A stretch of 64,000 nucleotides of DNA, taken from assembly GCF_027596085.1 (NCBI RefSeq), contig NC_072456.1, forward strand, positions 23,110,718 to 23,174,717, in the 5' to 3' direction. A model generated the notes under the pieces. It searched no databases and was not told the origin of the DNA. It saw nothing but the letters and a program-made list of their open reading frames with translations. The position numbers and the translations under genes were made by a program. This document shows positions 46,464-59,555 of this stretch, in pieces. This DNA is from Anoplopoma fimbria. Lineage: Eukaryota > Chordata > Actinopteri > Perciformes > Anoplopomatidae. Within the stretch, counting starts at the first letter, position 1; each line of letters begins with the position of its first letter.

Positions 46464-47211
46464 ATAACTGGCTACACTTTATATTAAGTTTAGTTATTTA
46501 TTAGCTGATGGATAATAAGGCCTTCTTAAGATGCTTACATTATTAACATTATGTGTTAAGTGATAGAAACAGCATCATAAACACTTATTTTAAGATAATA
46601 AGGCCTTTATAAGCACTTATAAGAAACTTAACAGTTTAAATACTGCTTAATAACATTAATTAAAGCTTTATGAGTTATTTCAATAATTGTTCATTATAGC
46701 ATTACAAACACATCTATCGAGTTTAACTAACTTTCTTCATTGTTTAACATTTACTACATTTTATGTTGCTTTATTAAGATTAATAAACACTTTATCATGC
46801 ACTTATGAACAGTTCACTACACTTAATGCAGCTACAGGATATAAAGAAAGTACAATGCCTTAGTAAGTTTAATGAATCCTTTATTATACACCTATTAACG
46901 GTCTACTCTAATGCTTTCGCAGCTTCACCATCTGTTATGATCCCTACATATTGTCGAAGTTGTTAAATGTGAAAAAGAATTGCATATAAGTGCGACAATT
47001 TTGCGATGAAGGACTAAAACACCTTTAAAACAGTAGTTTCATTTTTGTTTTACTTGCCATCATTAAATGTCAGCTTCATGTGGTCAACACGTGCGTTCTA
47101 TATGCTTATAAATGTCTTAATAATGCAACATATAAGGATTTATAAAGGGCCTTATTGGATATTAACCAACATTTATTACAAGATCTTCATATAAAGAATT
47201 ACCAAATAACT
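46464..47211. mobile_element. Candidate 750-bp AT-rich DNA transposon remnant
   Basis: The ends TAACTGGCTACACTTTATAT and AAGAATTACCAAATAACT are imperfect inverted repeats of about 24 bp. The interior contains many AATAAGGCC/TTATAAG-type repeats. No transposase is present and the family is not recognised. Confidence 0.4.
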
Positions 47212-47812
47212 ATTTTAGCTTCATCAGAGGTGTACGTAATTTATTTTTTCAATCCTTTCAAAAGTAATATATTATTTTAATAAAATATAAATATTCTACC
47301 ATCTTATGAGGTGCTTATCAGCATTTTCTTTTACTTTGAATACCAGGTTGAATGTAGAATAAAATAACCAATCCACAATGTGCTATGTTCTTTTTGCAGA
47401 TACATTGATCACAACCAATTTGGATCCTTCTGAAGATATAACATTCATTCATTTTGAGAACATTTGGAAAGGAGAAAGTAACCAAGGCTGAAGGAGATAG
47501 AGAGGAAGCATCAAAGCCCCTTTCCTCAGCATTTAGAGAATTCTGCAACTTAGATACTTCTTGTCATTTCATCCAGTAAGGAACATTTCTAAGCATTTTC
47601 GACTGCAGCCTTGGTCTAGCAGTGTCAGCTTTAGGTGTAATCCTGCCATAAATCACCAACAAATACAGTCTGTCTCCTGCGAAGGCGTCATTCTCACTTA
47701 CGTTCCACGATTTTACCACCAGAGAGTTACACGTCAGTACATCATGAAATACATTTTCCCCTCGAGTTCGCTGCAGGTGTGATAGAAAACCTAATATAGA
47801 AGGTAATACCAT

Positions 47813-47813
<1 letters not shown>

Positions 47814-47853
<40 letters not shown>
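47814..47853. repeat. (TA)n microsatellite
   Basis: About 18 TA repeats followed by a short CA tract. Confidence 0.95.
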
Positions 47854-47862
<9 letters not shown>

Positions 47863-48282
47863 CATACTATATACTAGTGTCTGATGGAAAACATTATTAC
47901 AGTTATTTGACCAAATGCGTCTGTTGTTTGTCCTTAAATTACACAGAAATCGGTGTCTATTTTTCCGTCATTCCAGGATGCTAGAACATGAGCCTGCAGA
48001 GAGCTTCTTGATACAAAACATCACACAGCATGAGTAAGTAATCATTCTTTGCCTCTGAAGCAGCAATTCAGCTCACCTTCAAACAGGCCTGAGGCTAAGT
48101 GCCCCAAAAAACTGAAGTGTAGATTACATTTTAGATGAGCTGCAACGAGGTTCTTTTGCTTTCCATTTTCCACAGGGTGACACAATAAGTCGTAAATGTG
48201 TGAAAACACGCTTTCGTTTTGTCGTTTGCATCAGGCCTCGTATTTTGTGCTGAAGCGTATTCGTTTCCAGCCTTTTGTCATT

Positions 48283-48318
<36 letters not shown>
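48283..48318. repeat. (ATC)12 microsatellite
   Basis: Uninterrupted ATC trinucleotides. Confidence 0.95.
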
Positions 48319-48788
48319 TTATGTGTTGGCCTTGACTGCTTTGTTGAAATGGATTCTTTGGCAGCACAATTGTTGTCGGACCTGTCCTCGTCAAACCTCT
48401 GTGCAGGATCTAATACCTCGAACATAGAAATATGAGAGTAATCCATGTTTGATTGTTAAAAAAAAATCATGTTTTTTATTACGCTTTGATAGAGCTTTTT
48501 GCAGGTTTAAAAAAACTGACAAGGAGCTGGTGATATATAAAAATTGATACGCAGATTTATTTATAGTGCAACCATGCATAGCTGTGTTTTATATTCTACA
48601 GTGGAGCAATAAACAGGTGCGTTAAAGGAGATATTCCTCATATTTGTTGAAAGACTAATCACACTTGAAAAAAAAACCCACATCTCACTATCATCTCTTA
48701 ACTTCCCAGCCTGTCTCTCCCTCTCTCTCTCTCTGCGAGCTAGCCCTTTAAAAGACTCTCGACTGCACAAGAGCTCATGCTGGCAGCA

Positions 48789-48802
48789 GTTACCATGGCA
48801 AC
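48789..48802. promoter_or_regulatory. RFX X-box motif
   Basis: GTTACCATGGCAAC is a perfect 14-bp X-box (GTNRCC..RGYAAC), the binding pattern of RFX factors. It lies in otherwise gene-poor sequence. Confidence 0.4.
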
Positions 48803-50993
48803 AAATGACTGAAGTGTATTTGTTGCCGCTGTTGCGCTGAAAGCTGTCAGAAACAGATAAATAAAACCAAACAGAGGAGGGAAAGTTTTGATTCCGTCTT
48901 TCACATTCGACCGCCATCGGGACGGCCCCGGAGCCATGTGACTCTGATTCACCGCATTCAGGCAGAAAATGGATCAAAACAGGCACATTCATGTGTCAAG
49001 TGTGCACGTACTGATACTACTATTGGCTGCTGTCGATGCCAGCGTGATTTCACATCACAACTCGTGATATTTGCTGCTTGTTTTTTTTTTTATGGGTTGC
49101 AGCCTCATGTTCAGCAAGCTGAGTAATATCTACATCTCTAACAGTAATGAATCATTCCAGAGAATTAAATCAATCTCTCTGCCATATATGGTCGCAGCTT
49201 CCTGACTGGCTAAACAGGCAACTGTGGATGGGAATAAATGGTAGCTGAAAAAAAAAAAAAAAAGACTGACTGGCTTGATAAATATTTAAATATGCAAAAG
49301 GGAAGATGGGTCTTTAGAATTAAAGACCCCGCTCATTGTGAATATGAACATTAGTGTCGACTTACAGTGAGTCGAGGCTCCACGCTGGAAACCATGCAGT
49401 ATTAATGAACGGCAGCAAAAAAAGCATCTCACCTCTTGAAGTGGAATATGTATATGTATTTATGTGGTCAGTGTTACAGAACTGATTTCTGAAACTGATT
49501 CTGTATTAACCCAACTAGAGATAATATGTTATGTAGATATATTGGTACTGGTGTTGGTCTAGGGGGTGTTTTTGGTCGGTTAGTCGGGTTCTGTCAAGGC
49601 TCTGCATAACATCTGCTTTTATTCCAAATATGATACTAAATAATATTTATGTCTAATATTATAAACTATGATATTTAATACTCAGAAAGACTGTTCGCTC
49701 CGATGCAAATTTTCTGCCTGAATTTTCACACAAGCTGCTGTCAAACCTTTCACTTATAATTGCCAACACAGCCTTCATAATTTTTGGAAAGAAAAAACAT
49801 CCCTGAAATCACAAGATTTCAACTCGCACTGGACCAACATTATCACATAATCTCTGTTTTTGGCAAAATATGGTAGGTCATTTTCGGGGGAATTTTTACT
49901 TGAAAAATTGCGAATAAGAATAAAAATCACAGACAACCTCCCCAATATTACACATTACAAGAGGTCCCCAGGTATAACTGGTCCAGTGACAATAGGGCTC
50001 AATACAACAGAGATTGCCATGACGTTTTGTAAAACCTATGTCTACTTTTGGGATTCTCTGACTGTTCCTCAATTTGCACAATTATTCGGTTCAGACCTGC
50101 AAAACTAAATAATAAACAAGCGTTAGCATGCTAGCACACGAAGGTGGACATGTTAAATGTAGCATCAGCGGGTCAGTTGTCACTGTTAGCATGTTAGCAG
50201 GTTGACGTTAGCATTTTGTACAGCCTCAGAGATTTATCTACTACGTTTGCCGACGAAGGGCAAAACATTTCCATGAGGGGAAACATGCTGCAGCTTTAGA
50301 AACTCATATTTGGAGTATCTTTACTGTTAATGTATTTGTTTTGGCTTTCAGTAGCACTCAAATTTGCAGCACATTTCCGTTGCTGTATTTGTTTAGGATT
50401 TCCGTATGCGTTTTTGAATTGGCCTCGTTTCTGAAGCAAGTTAATAGAAGATATACAGATTATTTCTCCTCCCACGCTGTTGCAGGTTATTTCTTTCTCC
50501 AAAAATCAATATGCTAGAAAAACCTAATCATTAAATCCATTTGAAGCTGCCTTCGTGTTCTTGAAATAGAATCCAAACCCAGTTTCTTAAGTGGTCATTT
50601 AATGAGATTTTAAAAAAAATACCGTATCTCTAAACTTTGAAGTCCTCAGTACAGGATGTTCCAAAGTCCCAAAAAAATCACTCTGCAAAAAAAACATTTT
50701 CTACTCATCGTTGAACTTGTTGGATGTCACAGATAATTGCCCCTTTCAATGTTTTTTTTATGTAACTGCAGTGGTGGAGGTGGCGGAGTAAGATGAGCTG
50801 TTTGACGTTGGAGAATGGGAGTGGGCAGGAGAGCTCTGCGTGGACGGAAAGAAGGAAGAAAAAAAAAAAAACTAATTTCTGTCAATAATGGAGATTGACG
50901 ATCACTGGGAAGGAATAAAGCACGGACGATATAACAAGTCAAACAAGACGTGGACTGAACATGTGACAAGAGCACATAGAAACCAGTATGATC

Positions 50994-50995
<2 letters not shown>

Positions 50996-51041
<46 letters not shown>
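50996..51041. repeat. (GT)23 microsatellite
   Basis: Perfect GT repeat. Confidence 0.95.
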
Positions 51042-51043
<2 letters not shown>

Positions 51044-51178
51044 CTACAGTTCATGAAAGAGTACACATCCACCTCCCACACATCACACACTCTTCACTAC
51101 ACTCACACCTTCCACACTTCTGCCCACGCATACACACATAGTACTTCATGTAGCTAGGTTATAAAAAAGCTCTCTCCA

Positions 51179-51183
51179 CGCAC

Positions 51184-51226
<43 letters not shown>
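51179..51226. repeat. (CA)n microsatellite
   Basis: CA repeat with two G interruptions at its left side. Confidence 0.93.
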
Positions 51227-51228
<2 letters not shown>

Positions 51229-52787
51229 CACTCACAGCTACCTACCTCCGTGCCCCTGTAGCTCGGCTGGCATCACTCATGATCTCTGAGCTGTTATAAA
51301 ACAAAAGGTCTTCTTCACCCCTCCATCTCCAAACATTACTCACTGCTCTCACAGAGAGGACCCATGCAGTGGGTTGATCTATTCAATATTTCTGGCAATA
51401 GGAAGGACATGTGGGCCATTGTTGTTTCTTGGGCAATGCGTAATATGAACAGGAAAAGAAAAAGCCACCTACTGAGGACACACGGAGCATTACAGTGACG
51501 GTGGATACGACCATAGTGAGACGATCTATAAAAAACTCTCCCTGTTTCTTTGGCTGAAGGTCATTTAAGCCTCACTGAAAGCCAAGCTGGTTCTTTATGT
51601 AACTATTTTTTATTTCACAACATATTGTGTTTTGTCACAGGTGGGTTGGAGGGAAGATTCACAATAACTTGTGAGTGACGTGCTATGATTTCAGCATTTG
51701 GCCCCTTTTGAGAAATATATTTGAGTTGAAAGAAGAGTTGTTTAGAAACCAGTATCGGAAAGGCCTCTGATCACGTATTAGCGACTCTTTGCATTGATCC
51801 GTTATATAACGTTATCGTATCATTTACCGTTCACAGGAACAACCCGTGTCACTCGCTAACCCGTTTCGTACTGCACATGTGCAAACTAGTACTACACACC
51901 TATTCTTTCCCTGATAATGCTACATTGAGATTGACAAATCTACGTTGAAATCGGCAAGAGGTGAGCTACTCTGACGGAGGTCGCATTGAACAATATGATC
52001 CGTTCATTCTCTATTTAGTAAATTGAGGATTAGGTACAGGTAAATTATAACGTTATCATGTGTTAAAATGTTATCTTGTTAAATATATTTTTGCCGAAAA
52101 ACTCAAACAAATCCAGTTGTTGGAAGGAGATGTTTTCTCAGCGATGTAACAGACTGGTATCAGATCAGTTCTCACAATAAATAATACACAAGTTCAGGTA
52201 TCAGAACATCTCTGGTTTAAAGTCAGAATTCTGAGAATTAAGTAATTAGGGATGTTGGGATATACCGGTACTGACGATAACCATGATATAAAAAATATTG
52301 AATGATACAGCATCTCTTAAATCACACTTTTGTACAGTTATGGTTATAAATTCTCCACCTCTCTACACTCGTATTCTTCGTTTTGTTAATTTGCCCAAAA
52401 ATGTTATCAATAGCATTTGTTTTTTCATATTTTCAACAGATATTGCGACAATATCCTTTTTGTGAATTGTTTCGGTCACGATAATGGTGTCTTAAATATC
52501 TGATATTGTGACAGTTAATGTCTAAAATACTCTTTTCGGATGTGGCACTAATCCTCTTCCGTATGTAGCAGACTCTTCAGCAGCTCATATTAAGATATCC
52601 AAACTGAAAGGTGTCCACAAAGTGTCATTCTTCAATGCAGGAAATTGAGGTCCGTAAAGGTGTAGCTCCACCATAATTCTGAATTTAAAATCTATTTTGA
52701 TATTCAGGAATGAGAAAGTTAATATTCATACTAATCGGGAGGATGAATCTGAATGGACGCCAACTGTTTCCAGAAGCTCCATTTCTT

Positions 52788-52808
52788 TGTGTGTGTGTGT
52801 GTGTGTGT
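52788..52808. repeat. (GT)10 microsatellite
   Basis: Short perfect GT repeat, 75 bp from the opposite-phase CA repeat at 52882. Confidence 0.9.
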
Positions 52809-52881
52809 CATGAGTGGACTGATTAAAATGTGTGAAAGACAAAGGGCATGCTCCATAATGAGATGACACGACCCCCTACAC

Positions 52882-52882
52882 A

Positions 52883-52945
<63 letters not shown>

Positions 52946-52957
52946 CACACACACACG
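52882..52957. repeat. (CA)n microsatellite
   Basis: CA repeat with two G interruptions. Together with the GT run at 52788 it can form an inverted pair. Confidence 0.95.
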
Positions 52958-54442
52958 CATCTTTGTCCGATGTTTGTCAGAATGTCCTTTGTAGATCCGT
53001 GGGTTTGTTTCTTATCCGCTAACAAGCTGTCAGAGGGTTGACGTGTTGTTTTTGTTCCTGCTGCCGTGTTCTTGATTAAAAATATATTATATGTCGGGAT
53101 GACACTTAATTCTTGAGTGCGTGGAGACAATTCAGCCGCAGAAAAAGAGTGAAAATACAAGAGTGTCAAACACATCATTGGATTTTCTTTTCTTTTTCCG
53201 TGCTCTGTCCTTTCCTCTGGGTGTTTGTTGTGTGGAAGAGGAGGACGAGGATGAGGATGAGCTTGTCTTTGGGGAGAATGATGTCATTCACCTCCAGGCA
53301 TGTGTGGTGCTACATAAGGCCGAGCCCTGGAGAGTAATGAGAGGGAAAAGGGCAGAGGAGGGGCTCGACACAGCATGTGACTGAACATAAACAGCCCCGT
53401 TTAATTATTAACTAAACCATTTATTACATTTAAATCTACTTTGTGCATACCCTCGACTTTGTTGTAATGTTTATGCATAATAAACATTCGTGGTTTACTA
53501 TGATTTATACTCATTATTGCATGAGATGACACGAACAAAAGCAAACTGAGCATTCACACCCATTTAAATGTAGTTACTGTAGTCTAGAAGTATGAATATT
53601 AAAATGATTTGTAATTTGAGCAGTCATCAGAGTGCCGTTTTGTATTACATCTATTAGAATAATCTAAAAGACGTAAAACACGAGCGCTGAGAGAATATTT
53701 GGGAGCAAATTACAAGGAAGTGGGATTTATTAAATATTAACACCAACATCATGGGCAACTGTTTCATTACATGACCTTATTTTTGCCGTGCAGATCTGCT
53801 GTTTGTGCCAAACACTTTTCAGGGACAAAATATGACAAATTAAGTCTCGCTCCAAATGTGTCTCCTCCACACTTATTTCTCACTCCGTTGTCACACACAT
53901 ACACACACACACACCAGCCTTCCTTGACTCCTCTGTTCATCTTCATCCCACCTCCTCTTCCCCCTCTGTACTTTCCTTTTCCTTTGATTGAGCCAGCTTT
54001 TGTCTCAGTGAGGAGCTCCTATAAGAAAACAGCTTTTCTCCCCATGTGATGAGACACTCCATCACACCGGGTGGGTGCAGGTGCAGGCTTGACGACAGCC
54101 TGGTAATGAGAATTTGTTCCATTTATAAATGTTGCGCAACTTCCGCTTTTTGGCTTTGTCCGCCTCTTTCTTTATTCCAGTGTTTTTCTGTTTAGTTTGA
54201 TGTGGCTAGAACTACAAGTTATAAAAAAAACTGTGAAAAATGTGTTTGTGCCAGAATAGCCACCATCATACAGGATGTGCCGGATTTAAAAACAAGTTTA
54301 AAAGTTAATTAAATCCGTTATCATTTGGAACTCGCAAACACAACAAACTTTAATGTTAACCCATTTGCGTCATTAATAAAGATACTCAGATCAGCTGATG
54401 TATTATACAGAGCAATTCAGTCCATGTAAGTTGAATGGAGGG

Positions 54443-55496
54443 GGAGGTTGGATGGGTCAAACAAACACAGGACTTTCACCCAGCAGACCGTTGTTTGTAT
54501 CTTGTGTGAAACCAAGTCAACGTTGACTTATTTTATCTCAGTTTTCTAATGTAAAAACACGCTTATCTAATGCCAGTTAGGTAACAAGTAGACTTATTTT
54601 AACCCAAACCACAATCTTTGGTTTTGTGGCTTTGTTGCCTAAACCTGACAACATAGTTTTCTGTACACAAGGAATTTTATTTTGAAAAGGCTTGTTAGGG
54701 TCCTGTGCCCTAATCAATAACCTATACTGACCCTACCTACTCTAAGCAATGGGATTCAAACTACACTAGATGCTAGAGGAGTACCTAGAGCATCATAGTT
54801 TGAGGCATAGGGAGACTGACCAAGGAGGAAGTCTTTCACAAGGAGGGAGTGAGAATTGTTTGGTTAATTAAGACGGACAGAAGCATAAGGCGTAACCATG
54901 ACGACATAGTTCACCAAACCTTATTGTAATCATTTTAACCGAAACACTGATGTTTCCTTAACCAAATATTTTTTATTCCTAATAAACCTAACCTAACTTT
55001 TTTATTCAAAAAATGTAACTACTTGGAATTGTATAATAAGTACCAAATTCTATACTTCATTCCAGGAAAGTTACTTGGAATTTACAGATCCATAAACTAG
55101 ATAATATAGTATCTTCCCATCATGCATCATATATAACTTTACTTAGAGCAACGTATCTGCATACAACGGTTTGTATGAAAAGTTACTCATTTTTTGAGCG
55201 TTTTCCTACGAAAGCCTGCAACACGTGTCAATTTACATTCGTGACATGCATACAGTCTTTCCAAAATACACTTCCATCATCACAGGAAACAACTTGGCTA
55301 AGGTTTAGGCAACAAAACTACTTAGTTATGTTTAGGAAAAACATTGTCATTTGGCTTAAAATAACTACGGAAGTGCCGTTACTGAAGTATGCAAGTTACG
55401 TGACAAATATATCAATGTTCTTCTCATTTCAGGCGGGAAATGGACATCTAACGTTTGGATGAAATATCATTGATTGTTGGACCCATCTACCTCAAC
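54443..55496. mobile_element. 1.05-kb fold-back DNA element with long imperfect inverted ends
   Basis: The left end GAGGTTGGATGGGTCAAACA.. and the right end pair over about 45 bp (right-end complement GAGGTAGATGGGTCCAACAA..). Farther in, TTTGTTGCCTAAACCTGAC near 54630 pairs with TAAGGTTTAGGCAACAAAAC near 55300. A related arm occurs at 61712-62000. Confidence 0.65.
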
Positions 55497-58400
55497 TACT
55501 GCCAACTCCGTGGGCTTTATACTTCCTCGTTCATGACTGTGTGGCTAACATAAAAAAATACTTTAGTGGCATATCTACAAACTACGGCGCTTTATTTTTC
55601 CTACGTATAGCTACGGATGCTGAATGAGAGCAGCCTGCGTAGTTTGATAAAAAGCTACATTTCAAACACTTTTTTAAATGTATTCAGTAATGGGGTTTTT
55701 TCTTACAGTGCGACCTGCTTCAACATGAAATGAGAGTGTGATTCTGTTCAGGGTGATACTGTAGTCGTGTCAGCAGCTATGGCCTGAAGAGGGATTTGCA
55801 GGCTGACTAACAGAAGGTGCTAGCAGCACTCAATATGTCATTGTCTCTTGTTTGGATAATTGCAGCATGGTGCCTGTGTCAGCCCTGGAGCAACACACAC
55901 ACAAACACACATACACACACATACGTTCAAGCACACATTCACATGCAGACATCCAGATATACACACAAATAGATGGCAGATAATTCATGGCTGAATGCAG
56001 AATTAAAATACATGATAAAAGTTCTTAATATCTTTTGTAGTTTATGTAAGATTCAACACAACAAAGTCACGATTCTGTTGAGATTTAATTAAATACACAT
56101 CGTGTCTCTGAGAACAGCAGCATCTTCATTAAGTCCCTCTTCTACTGTAATAGCTTAAACATTCTTATGAAGCAACTTTTTCCGTCCTCCCACTCTCACT
56201 GCGGTGTGACTTCTTGGTGAGTGGAGCAAGGTGACAAAGGCTACAGCGTCTCCTCAGAGCCGTTTGCAATCAAGCCTCCTCAATCACGGACTCCGTCAGC
56301 ATGCGGCGGCAGGCAGGATATTAAAGAGAATTATCTCTTCTTATTCCCCGTTATTACATGTTTGTCTGACTGCACTACAACCTACTTCTCTTGAAGTCAG
56401 ATCTTTCTCCTCAGGGGAAATTATGTCAGTTTATTTATTATCCCATCTTGTTTTATTGTGTTAGTCTTTGAATTGGAACATTTATTTTTCCATAGTGGAG
56501 CTTAATGAGCTGCATGGAACTGTGGCTGCGTCCACACAGGACCCAATTAAATTAAAGACGAGGGCCATCACTCTTTTCTGCCCCTTACTTCTGTGTTTTG
56601 TGTTTCCTCCCGTCTCCAGAGTGGGAGGACATGGAGAGGGGAACGGCCCGATTCATTTTCTATTGCCAATTAATGGTAGGTTAAGAATGTCAGACTGGAG
56701 TCTGGTGTATGTGTGGTGGGAAATTAGATTAGCTTCCTCTTCCAATTTGAAGTGAGGACACATATTATCTTAACACAATTTAGGGACTGTAGATAAATTA
56801 TTCGGGGGGAGGAGAGGGTATGTCAGAAAAAAGAGGTGGGGTTATGTGTTTCCTCTTTTTGCTGAGGACTGTGTGAGTTTTATGAGAGAACAGAGAAAAG
56901 CTTTATTTGTATTTCAGCATTCCCTTGAAGGATTAATAAAAAAAAAAAACCCAGTCACTGTTAGTCTTTGTAGATATATATGGTCAATTCACCCATTACT
57001 CACATTATTTCCTTCTTCCGGAACACTGGTGAAGAACACCAGGAGCAAATGCCAGCGGCTGAGTTTTCATTAATACAGAACTACGACTTGACTGGTGTGT
57101 TATTTCCATGACAAATTAATCGGCGCACACACAAGGCCAAATTGCCTCCTAAAGTGCCTAATGACCGGATAAGGCTAGGCAATGTTTAATTTACAAGGCC
57201 TTTTTTTTTTTTTTCTCTAAATAAGGAGTCAAGCGCAAGGGCTCACTGGACATAAAACCCATGGGGGCTACGTTACATCACTACCAGCAAACTTCCCGAA
57301 GAACAATGAGGGTAAAACAGCATCACCAAACTGTTTTAACCGAATATTTTCAGTTCTAGCTCAAGTAAAAGCACCCCTCAAGCACTCTGGTTTTTCATGA
57401 AGAGGACGACCAAAAAAAAAAAAAAAGAACTTCTACCTCACTGAATGGACACTATTGCAATAAAGGACTCCTGAAACTCAATTTCTCACTTTTAAACATG
57501 TCAGTCTCAAAACAAGGGATTCCTTAAATCACAAGCAAGTCAACAAGAGACGTGGATTTAGAAATAAGAGTATTCTTAGCAGTGTGTCTATTTCTGTGTG
57601 CTCACATGAACAAATTTCTTGTATGTTTGGCTGCAAAAAGACACAGACTCAAAACAGAACTACAACAAAAAGCGTCTAAACTACAAAGTCTTTGTGTCCT
57701 GCTCTTATGTAGGTAAGGTGGTGGGCCTTTTGAATGTCTGCATTGTCTAATAATCCGATCATGGCTACAACCAACGTCAAACGGGGGAGGCAACTCAGGC
57801 AAGTGGCATAAAGAGTAACAGACGCAGCAACAAATAAATAAAATAATGTAACTGTATGCAAACATAAGAAAAAGAGCCACCTGCTACTTCAGGCACCCCC
57901 GTGCTAAAACTACTGTAGCGGTCCTAATAAAAACACACATTTACACTGGAGGTAAATTAAAAGTCTTCCAAAGACTAAAAACGAAACCAAACAATATCAA
58001 GGAAGGTGGACGTTCACGCCGGGGGTTCATTTCTAACACACTCACACGGGAGCATCGCGACACACATTAATATATATTTACCGACGTAACGTACGAAATG
58101 TATAAACAAACAAGGAGTCAGTGTTTGAACTTAATGAACGCCACAAACCTGGAGCGGGGAGAGCAGAAATACGACGCAAAGATCAGGAGTTACTACTACA
58201 GGTATTTATATTCGGGGGACTGACGTGAAACTCTTTTTCTTCTTTTTTTTTTTTTTAAATCAATGTGTGATAACAGAGAACATTGGAAATCATACTGAAT
58301 TATATATAACAATAAAATAAACAAAAGGGTCGAACAATTATTAAATATTTAAAAAATAATAAAAAGAAAAGAACTTGAGAAAATGTAGGCAACAAATCAC

Positions 58401-58769
58401 AATTTATAAAAAAAAAAGAAGAAAGATTCTTGGAGCAAATTAAGTATATGAACATCTTTTTAGAAAATGACTTTCTAAATTCATTCGTCACCGGTTCAAA
58501 TGATGAGCGGGACTATGAGAACTTGGCTTTATAGGTTTGAAATTTCCCCAATAAAATTATCAAATTGACAGTCTTTTCTTTGTTTATTTTTTTTCTGTGG
58601 GAGTGAGCGGGACGGAGGGTAGCTTTTTTATTATAAGGCTATTATTGAGAAGAATACTAGCACAGATAAACAAGGCCTGAGCCACAATCAAATCCACAAT
58701 ACTGTAAAAAGTCAATCCTTTTTTCTGTGGAAAAAAAAAAAATCACATTGGGAAAAATAAACTTTAAGT

Positions 58770-58803
58770 ATTCAGGTACTTAAATGCAGTATTTTCCACC
58801 ACT
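58770..58803 (-). mobile_element. Solo end of CAGTGGTGGAA-family hAT element
   Basis: GTATTTTCCACCACTG is the complement of the terminus seen at 31758, preceded by GTATTCAGGTACTTAAATGC-like sequence. The partner end was not found. Confidence 0.45.
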
Positions 58804-59118
58804 GAAAATCGTTTTTCTGTGGTATTTGTAGTTCAATTGCTTCCTCCAGTTGTCACAAATCACAGCATGAATAACCGGGACAATCCTGACTTTGGCTCAT
58901 CATGAATTCTAAAGGGGGTTTTTAGTTTTGTGGTGGGAGGCCAGACTTTATTCGACATGGCTGTTACTTACCAAGGGCATCCAAGCTCGACACCCACACA
59001 CATCAGGACGCTACAGTGGAGAAGACGGAGCCGCTGGGTTTCATACTGCAGTGCTGAGAGACACAGAGAGGGAGAGAGGGAGAGAGAGGTGTGGTTGTAG
59101 GAGAGCGTGTTGTTTTTG

Positions 59119-59147
59119 TTAATATATATATATATATATATATATAG

Positions 59148-59180
<33 letters not shown>

Positions 59181-59182
59181 TA
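59119..59182. repeat. Compound (TA)n-(CA)n microsatellite
   Basis: A TA run at 59119-59145 is followed by a CA run to 59180. Confidence 0.93.
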
Positions 59183-59348
59183 CATACAGAGATAGAGAGA
59201 TAGAGAGAGAGGCCTTTATGCTCTCTGCAACCCCCTTTCCTCTCAATGATTTCTGAAAAAGAAAATGTAAAAAAACACCTTACATTTTCTCCCCCCCTTT
59301 AGCCGGCAGCTGAAATCGCACACAATATAGAGGAGAGCGTGTCTTTAG

Positions 59349-59362
59349 GTTGCCATAGCAAC
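59349..59362. promoter_or_regulatory. RFX X-box motif
   Basis: GTTGCCATAGCAAC fits the RFX X-box consensus GTTGCC-AT-RGCAAC exactly. Confidence 0.4.
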
Positions 59363-59473
59363 AGGGTGAGTCATTCTGCTGCAGTCAGTTTAGTCACATT
59401 CACACTCGCACTGACTGTATGTTTCCCTTTTTTTCTTTCCCCATCCCACTGTCCCTCGGCCACACATGCACGC

Positions 59474-59489
59474 ACACACACACATGCAT

Positions 59490-59551
<62 letters not shown>
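59474..59551. repeat. (CA)n microsatellite
   Basis: Mostly perfect CA repeat with TG-containing interruptions near the left end. Confidence 0.95.

Positions 59552-59555
<4 letters not shown>

Noticed and set aside
53121..53384. Plus-strand frame with an EEEDEDEDELVFGEND stretch
   Set aside because: The acidic run comes from a short GAGGAC/GATGAG purine repeat. No flanking splice sites or known domain were found.
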